From Bacteroidota bacterium (GTDB taxonomy: Bacteria > Bacteroidota > Bacteroidia > AKYH767-A > JABDAW01), in the NCBI GenBank assembly GCA_023251595.1, contig JAHEYM010000243.1, positions 1 to 6,376 of the forward strand: a stretch of DNA of 6,376 bases, read 5' to 3'. Position 1 is the stretch's first letter, and every line of letters starts with the position of its first letter. Positions 5,432 through 6,376 of this stretch are shown here, one piece after another. The position numbers and the translations under genes were made by a program. The notes under the pieces were generated by a model. The model did no database searches. It was not told the origin of the DNA and saw only the letters and a program-made list of their open reading frames with translations.

Positions 5432-6256
5432 ATGAAAAAAACTTTACTCTTTTCGTTCCTTTCTGTTTTTCTCTTCTCCGGAATCTCTAATGCCGGCAAT
5501 TATAATTTTCCCATTGGTGCGCGACAAGGTGCGATGGGAAATGCATCTGTCGGTTTCAACGATTTCTGGTCGCTTTGGGGAAATCAGGCTGGACTTACCG
5601 GTGTGAAAAATATCACTGCAGGTTTATATTATGAAGACAAATTTTTTATGCCTTCTCTCGGACTCAAAGCAGGTGGAGTTGCAATTCCTGTTGGGAAACT
5701 AGGTGTATTTGGATTTAGCATGAATTCATTCGGATATGATTTATATTCCGAGAAAAAAGCAGGAATCGCTTTCGCTAAATCGTACGCAAATATTGTTTCG
5801 GTCGGAATGCAATTAGATTATATCGGCACTTCTATCGCTGAAAATTATGGAAGCGTAAGTGCATTGGTGGCAGAATTCGGTATGCAGGCAAAAGTTCTGA
5901 AAGAACTCACGATCGGCGCTCATGTCTATAATCCGACCCGTTCGAAATTGGTATCTTACAATGATGAACGAATTCCGACTCAATTAAGAATTGGCATGGT
6001 ATATAATTTTTCTAAAGCAGTTTTGTGATCTGTAGAGGGTGAAAAAGAACTGAATAGTCGGGCAGATTTTCGTGCCGGTATTGAATACCATGCAGCTAAA
6101 CCTTTTTATTTGCGTATTGGTATTTCTACTGATCCTGTTTTAAATTCTTTTGGCGCCGGACTTGAATTCGGCGGTTTCAAAATAGATCTCGCGTCAACGG
6201 TACATCCGCAACTTGGCGTGAGTCCGAAATTTTCTTTAACTTATAATATTAAATAA
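5432..6256 (+). pseudogene. PorV/PorQ-like outer-membrane barrel, interrupted by an in-frame TGA
   Basis: The ATG at 5432 begins a clear signal peptide (MKKTLLFSFLSVFLF, cleavage likely after SNA, residues 19-21). The mature part starts with GARQGAMGNASVGFNDFWSL and GNQAGLTG (about 29-57), the hallmark of FadL-like/PorV-PorQ-family barrels in Bacteroidetes. Alternating beta strands follow, up to RIGMVYNFSKAVL at residue 198. Codon 199 is TGA (6026-6028). The same frame then continues for 75 codons as SVEGEKELNSRADFRAGIEY and on through LRIGISTDPVLNSFGAG, FGGFKIDLAS and PKFSLTYNIK to TAA (6254-6256), which is clearly the rest of the barrel. One substitution (for example TTA, Leu, to TGA) explains it. 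Read through, the product would have 274 residues; without readthrough the truncated barrel lacks its last strands and C-terminal sorting end. No SD sequence is seen. The next gene starts 2 bases after the TAA. Confidence 0.85.
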
Positions 6257-6258
6257 AA

Positions 6259-6376
6259 ATGAAATCTTTTTCGAAAGTTTATTATCTCTTCTTCACCCTC
6301 ATTCTTTTTATTTTCACTTCAAATATATATTCCCAACGTTATACAAGCAACACGGGTACGGGTAGGAGTATTGAAC
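6259..6376 (+). CDS. Secreted protein of unknown function (N-terminus only)
   Basis: The 39 visible codons start at the ATG at 6259, only 2 bases after the TAA of the PorV-like gene, so the two are almost certainly translated from one mRNA. Residues 1-25 form a signal peptide: basic start (MKSFSK), hydrophobic core (VYYLFFTLILFIF) and a probable cleavage before Gln26 (NIYS/Q). The mature start RYTSNTGTGRSIE is polar and I do not recognise it. The gene runs off the right edge. Coupling to a PorV-like barrel suggests an exported, periplasmic or outer-membrane partner, but no function can be assigned from this fragment. Confidence 0.75.
   Translation, partial: MKSFSKVYYLFFTLILFIFTSNIYSQRYTSNTGTGRSIE

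Noticed and set aside
6026..6028. Selenocysteine or TGA-as-Trp recoding
   Set aside because: There is no sign of a selenoprotein family or active-site context, and TGG serves for Trp across the window, so a simple nonsense change is the better explanation.

Overview
The window looks like a low-GC chromosome segment from the Bacteroidetes/Ignavibacteria/Chlorobi group. The evidence is the PurE sequence style, an outer-membrane barrel with the GARxGAMGNA/NQAGL signature of PorV/PorQ-like proteins, a bbp2-like porin, start codons without Shine-Dalgarno sequences, a TAnnTTTG-type promoter box, and short palindromic repeats of the GTAGAGACG type. The placement is inferred from sequence style, not from a database match.

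Layout. Positions 1-838 (minus) hold the first 279 codons of an Amt-type ammonium transporter that runs off the left edge. Upstream of it on the same strand is an outer-membrane porin-like barrel (923-2074), so the two form a probable porin-amt unit with a GTAGAGACG palindrome between them. Divergent from these, on the plus strand, are thyA (2184-2978) and folA (3033-3515). These two enzymes are coupled metabolically: ThyA makes dTMP and dihydrofolate, and DHFR regenerates tetrahydrofolate. A second, perfect 28-nt palindrome lies between them. A hairpin at 3537-3578 ends this unit.

Positions 3582-4541 (minus) carry a HigBA-type toxin-antitoxin locus in toxin-first order. The antitoxin is intact, but the toxin reading frame is broken by a one-base deletion near 4317-4323. 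A 9-bp inverted repeat and a promoter box sit just upstream of the toxin. Next come purE (4733-5251, plus), a repeat-rich 180-bp intergenic region, a PorV/PorQ-like barrel gene (5432-6256) interrupted by one in-frame TGA, and, 2 bases later, the start of another secreted-protein gene that runs off the right edge.

No novel multi-gene system is evident. The points worth a second look are the two broken genes (higB and the porV-like gene), the covarying palindromes, the signal peptide built on a tandem repeat, the cysteine-containing porin paired with the ammonium channel, and the unrecognised secreted gene coupled to the PorV-like gene.
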